Positions 60,789 through 64,000 of a stretch of DNA of 64,000 nt are shown in pieces. How positions within the stretch are numbered: position 1 is the stretch's first letter; each line of letters opens with the position of its first letter. A program made the position numbers and the translations under genes. Under the pieces are notes generated by a model. The model searched no databases and had not been told where the DNA came from. It saw nothing but the letters and a program-made list of their open reading frames with translations. This DNA comes from Siphonodentalium dalli (taxonomy: Eukaryota; Mollusca; Scaphopoda; Gadilida; Siphonodentaliidae): contig CP136061.1 of NCBI GenBank assembly GCA_032622095.1, positions 135,741,587-135,805,586 of the forward strand. The letters are read 5' to 3'.

Positions 60789-61249
60789 GGGCCCTGTGCC
60801 AATGCATTCTCTTATATATGCGAGTCGACCATAGGTCGCCTCGCATATGTAAGAGAATGCATTGGCTTAACACATATTAAAAATGATAAAATTGTCAAAG
60901 AATGTAGAAAAATATTATAAAAATTGTTAAAAAATATAAGAAAAAATTATAAAATTGTAAATTGAAAATTATAAAATTGTAAATTGAAAAAATGGTAAAA
61001 AGTGTTAAAAAAGAATTTTTTTAGGCCAATGCATTCTCTTATATATGTGAGGCGACCTATGGTCGACTCGCATATATAAGAGAATGCATTGGCACAGGGC
61101 AAAACTGTAACCATCACAATGTGGTCAATGAACCGGTTCCAATGATATCCATATTTTTGGAGTGTTATTGATCAGACAGACCGAAGATATTTTAGGCTGT
61201 TGAAGCCTTATTTGGGCGTTTTTGGCCGTTTTGTTGGGTAAAGGGTTAA
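60789..61249. mobile_element. TTAA-type MITE with two hairpin cassettes downstream of the gene
   Basis: Hairpins at 60797-60866 and 61024-61094 face each other; the right end is TGTTGGGTAAAGGG+TTAA. The left terminus is missing before GGGGCCCTGTGCC. Confidence 0.8.
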
Positions 61250-61807
61250 TGCATAATACAGTGGTTTATTTCGATTGTAATTCCTGGTAAATATGTTAGC
61301 TGTCTGCAATTTTCCTTGATTTAGGGTGCTAACAAGATAGAGTGTTCTCTCTTAGTATGCTCCGAAAGTTTTTTGTGCAGATTTCTGTTCTAAAAATAGC
61401 CCATAAAACTGTCCTACTGTCACAAGAAATTATAAATAATATTGATATTAATTGATAGAAGCTTTTCCGGACAGTGTACTCGATTTATATATATTATTTT
61501 ATACCCTGGAATCTATATAAAACTTGCTGGGAAGAGATAAACCATCTTTAAACTGTATATAAATTCACTTGTTTAGATCTATTTTATCTGTTAATCATAT
61601 TTTATTGCCTATATTTTATATACACTTTAATACATCGGTTATACACTTTTGAGGTCTTACTTAAAACTTATTTCTTTTATGCACTCCATTAATTATATAA
61701 ATAAAGAATATTTCTATGTTTAACTGAATTGTCTGAAATCCATTTAGCTATCAATTCCCCTGTGTTTATTTTAGCATTTCTGATACAAATATCAGGTCCT
61801 TGACAAA

Positions 61808-62999
61808 ATCACCCATATAAAAAAGTGCCATGATGTTACTTTGGTAAAGTTTACCATGGTATGTTGGCCACATGGTAACATTTACTCTGAAACTAATACC
61901 ATGGTGAAATGTAGCATGCTTTTGCCATGGTAAAGTTTACCATCATTTGGCAGGGGCTACAATTCGTACCTTTGGTCAGATCATTATAAAATTTGTCATG
62001 ACTTTTGGCATTGATATGTAGATGGAAACGAGTCATTTTGGGGTCATTCGGCAAAAAAACATGGCCACCAGCAGCCATCTTGGATTTCAAAATTCAATCC
62101 ATTAGAAAGGGCTACAGGTCGAAGTTTTCATCTGGTCATCATAAAATTTGTCGTGGATGTTAATAATGACATGTAGATGCGAACAAGTCATTTTGGGGTA
62201 ATTCGGCCATAAAACATGGCTGCCAGCAGCCATCTTGGATTTTAATCTTTGCATGACTAAATCCTTTGGCATGGGCTAGAGGTTGTACCTTTGGTCAGAT
62301 CATCATGAAATTGGTCATAGATGTTAACATTGATATGTAGATGGGAACGAGTCATTTTGGGGTCATTCGGCCAAAAACAATGGCCACCGATGGCTATCTT
62401 GGATTTCAAAATTCAATCCATTAGCATGGGCTACAGACCCGAGTGTTTGTCAGATCGTCATGAAATTTGTCGTGGATATTAATATTGACATGTAGATGGG
62501 AACGAGTCATTTTGGGATCATTGCGCCATTAAACATAGCCGCCGGCAGCCATCTTGGATTTTACTCTTTGCATGACTAAATCCTTTGGCACGCGCTACCT
62601 TTATAAATTTATCATGGCTGTTGATATTGACATGTAGATGGGAATGAGTCATTTTGGGGTCATTCATCATAAAAAACATGGCCGCCAGTGGCCATCTTGG
62701 ATTTAAAAATTCAACTCATCATTCCATTCATTGCTCTTGACAAAACCTTCTTCGCAAAGTTGAGCTAGAGTGTCCTTGACACTTTCATTGAGTATGGCAC
62801 CGGGTACAATTGTTTTGCACTGATTAAGTAACAAAATGTGATTTTCTTCTCAGAAAAAGAGACGGGGGGGGGGGGGGAAATGTGTCATCTGTGTCATGTG
62901 CTATTATGAAGTAGAGTTATCGCTCGTGTTAGTACCACGTGACGGCTCTAACATTACCATGGTAAAGTACCATTGTATGCATGGTGCTTTTTATATGGG
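61808..62999. mobile_element. Tandem array bounded by inverted ends
   Basis: CACCCATATAAAAAAGTGCCATG at the left and CATGGTGCTTTTTATATGGG at the right are inverted copies, as are nearby GGTAAAGTTTACCATGG blocks. Between them lie five units of roughly 142-163 bp carrying GAGTCATTTTGGGGTCATTC and GGCAGCCATCTTGGATTT. Confidence 0.7.
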
Positions 63000-63054
63000 T
63001 TGGCTCCAGTTAAAAATGGATTTTGTGAATAACTGAGTTCTACATTCCCTAGTA

Positions 63055-63165
63055 TTAACCTCTTCGCTGCTAACTGACAGTATGGCGTGTGCTGGGCTGT
63101 TGATGTTATTGCCAATTTCCAGCGGAAAAAATATAATGGGAATATCACAAGAACCATAAATTTGT
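63055..63165 (-). mobile_element. TTAA MITE fragment of the same family
   Basis: TTAA+CCTCTTCGCTGCTAACTGACAG, then the reverse-orientation ATATAATGGGAATATCACA block, then it ends. Confidence 0.65.
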
Positions 63166-64000
63166 TATGGATTTTCACCATTTCAACTTGGGTTTGCACT
63201 GCAAAGTCAAATGATAATGTTCACATTTTCAATTTTATTTGCTTTAAAATGTGGGTTCAGTTCTGGCCATGTTCCAATTTGGCACTTCTATGGTATACCA
63301 GCAGCCGTGACACAAACTCTATATATTATGGGGGTATTTAAGAAATGACTTGCAGATTGATTGGGGTCATTATATTTTGACCGGCAGAGTAATTAAACAA
63401 ATATGTGTGCGAATCCTGAATACGTTATATTGTCAATTGACGTTAACATAGTGTGCATTTCACACCACTGAACCTTCCAACAAACGAAGAATATAAGTAT
63501 AGGCCAAACAATATATGCATTTGGAACTGAAAGGGACAATTCACTTGGTAAACAAAAGCTTGCTGGCATATAACGGCAAGGATGGTCTTCGTTATAGGTT
63601 ATAATTTAGAAATAACAGTTACCAAATTATGAAAATTTCCCCAAGAATATGCTAATAGTATAGTTTTATGATAGTATGTATGCGATATTATCTACAAAAC
63701 ACACTTTCTGTAAAACACGTAAATAGTGAGCGATAAGCAAATCATTCGACACCGTGGTGACATTTTAGAATGAGTGATTCGAGGTGACCAATTCAACACT
63801 TAAAAATCTTGAGAGGCGAAGATTAGTAAGTGGTATGCTGTAAACAACTTGGTGGCATTTCTAACACCAATATTCAATTAGTGGGGTCTGACCCTGGAGT
63901 TGAGAGTTTTGCTTATCGCATACTATTTACGCACTGTTTGTTTACATAGCATGGCGTTTGTTTACCAAAAAAAAAGAGTACTACCATGACAATAACTACC
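63166..64000. other. Right edge, no gene seen
   Basis: Holds the repeat copy at 63596-63710. No exon can be supported. Confidence 0.5.

Noticed and set aside
60762-61706. AATAAA motifs as polyadenylation signals of the gene
   Set aside because: They are 2-3 kb beyond the stop codon in AT-rich repeat DNA; transcript evidence would be needed.

Overview
This is a eukaryotic, AT-rich, intron-rich and very repeat-rich window. The style of repeats suggests a mollusc, most likely a marine bivalve such as a scallop. The pointers are many diverged copies of a unit containing 'CAAATTTGGTATGT...GAGTTATGGCCC', 'GTCCGTCCGTCTGTC' runs, dense palindromic MITEs and a CR1/L2/Jockey-like LINE fragment. That taxon call is inference. 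No rRNA, tRNA, CRISPR or bacterial-type operon is visible.

One protein-coding gene runs across almost the whole window on the + strand. I could splice 14 coding exons (1590 to 58762). Each has AG/GT borders and every intron phase matches, giving one open frame of 906 codons that ends in TGA. The first exon starts in phase 1 behind an acceptor, so the 5' end and start codon lie upstream of base 1. The protein has a Ser-rich N-terminal part, a long acidic disordered exon with three 15-residue repeats, a proline-rich linker, about 360 residues of Glu/Lys/Arg/Gln-rich single-helix or coiled-coil sequence, an aromatic motif (SWEFSYHVLWPRENY) and a basic lysine-rich tail. It may belong to the KIAA2012/DUF4670 type of coiled-coil proteins, but that is tentative.

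The introns are a nested landscape of non-autonomous DNA transposons whose boundaries can be read directly. There are TTAA-flanked elements with CCC...GGG ends (piggyBac-like), many carrying a ~70-nt hairpin cassette. There are TA-flanked palindromes (Tc1/mariner-like). There are several 8-bp-TSD hAT-type elements, including one with ~400-bp inverted repeats and one 2.6-kb element holding another hAT copy and a third inverted-repeat element, plus a zinc-finger (BED-like) remnant. A 5'-truncated LINE with a largely open reverse transcriptase frame lies at 41592-42716 (minus strand). Tandem arrays of about 130-175 bp fill 25.2-26.0, 34.1-35.0, 36.3-37.1, 37.5-40.8 and 61.9-62.7 kb.

The most interesting points are: (1) the same hairpin cassette sits inside three different TTAA terminal modules; (2) a near-perfect 101-bp-arm palindrome lies just upstream of the first exon; (3) a broken tandem duplicate of the penultimate exon lies in the following intron; (4) MITE ends lie within 20-60 nt of several splice sites; (5) hAT elements are nested in a hAT element. 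All coordinates were read by eye. Repeat edges without a stated target-site duplication are approximate.
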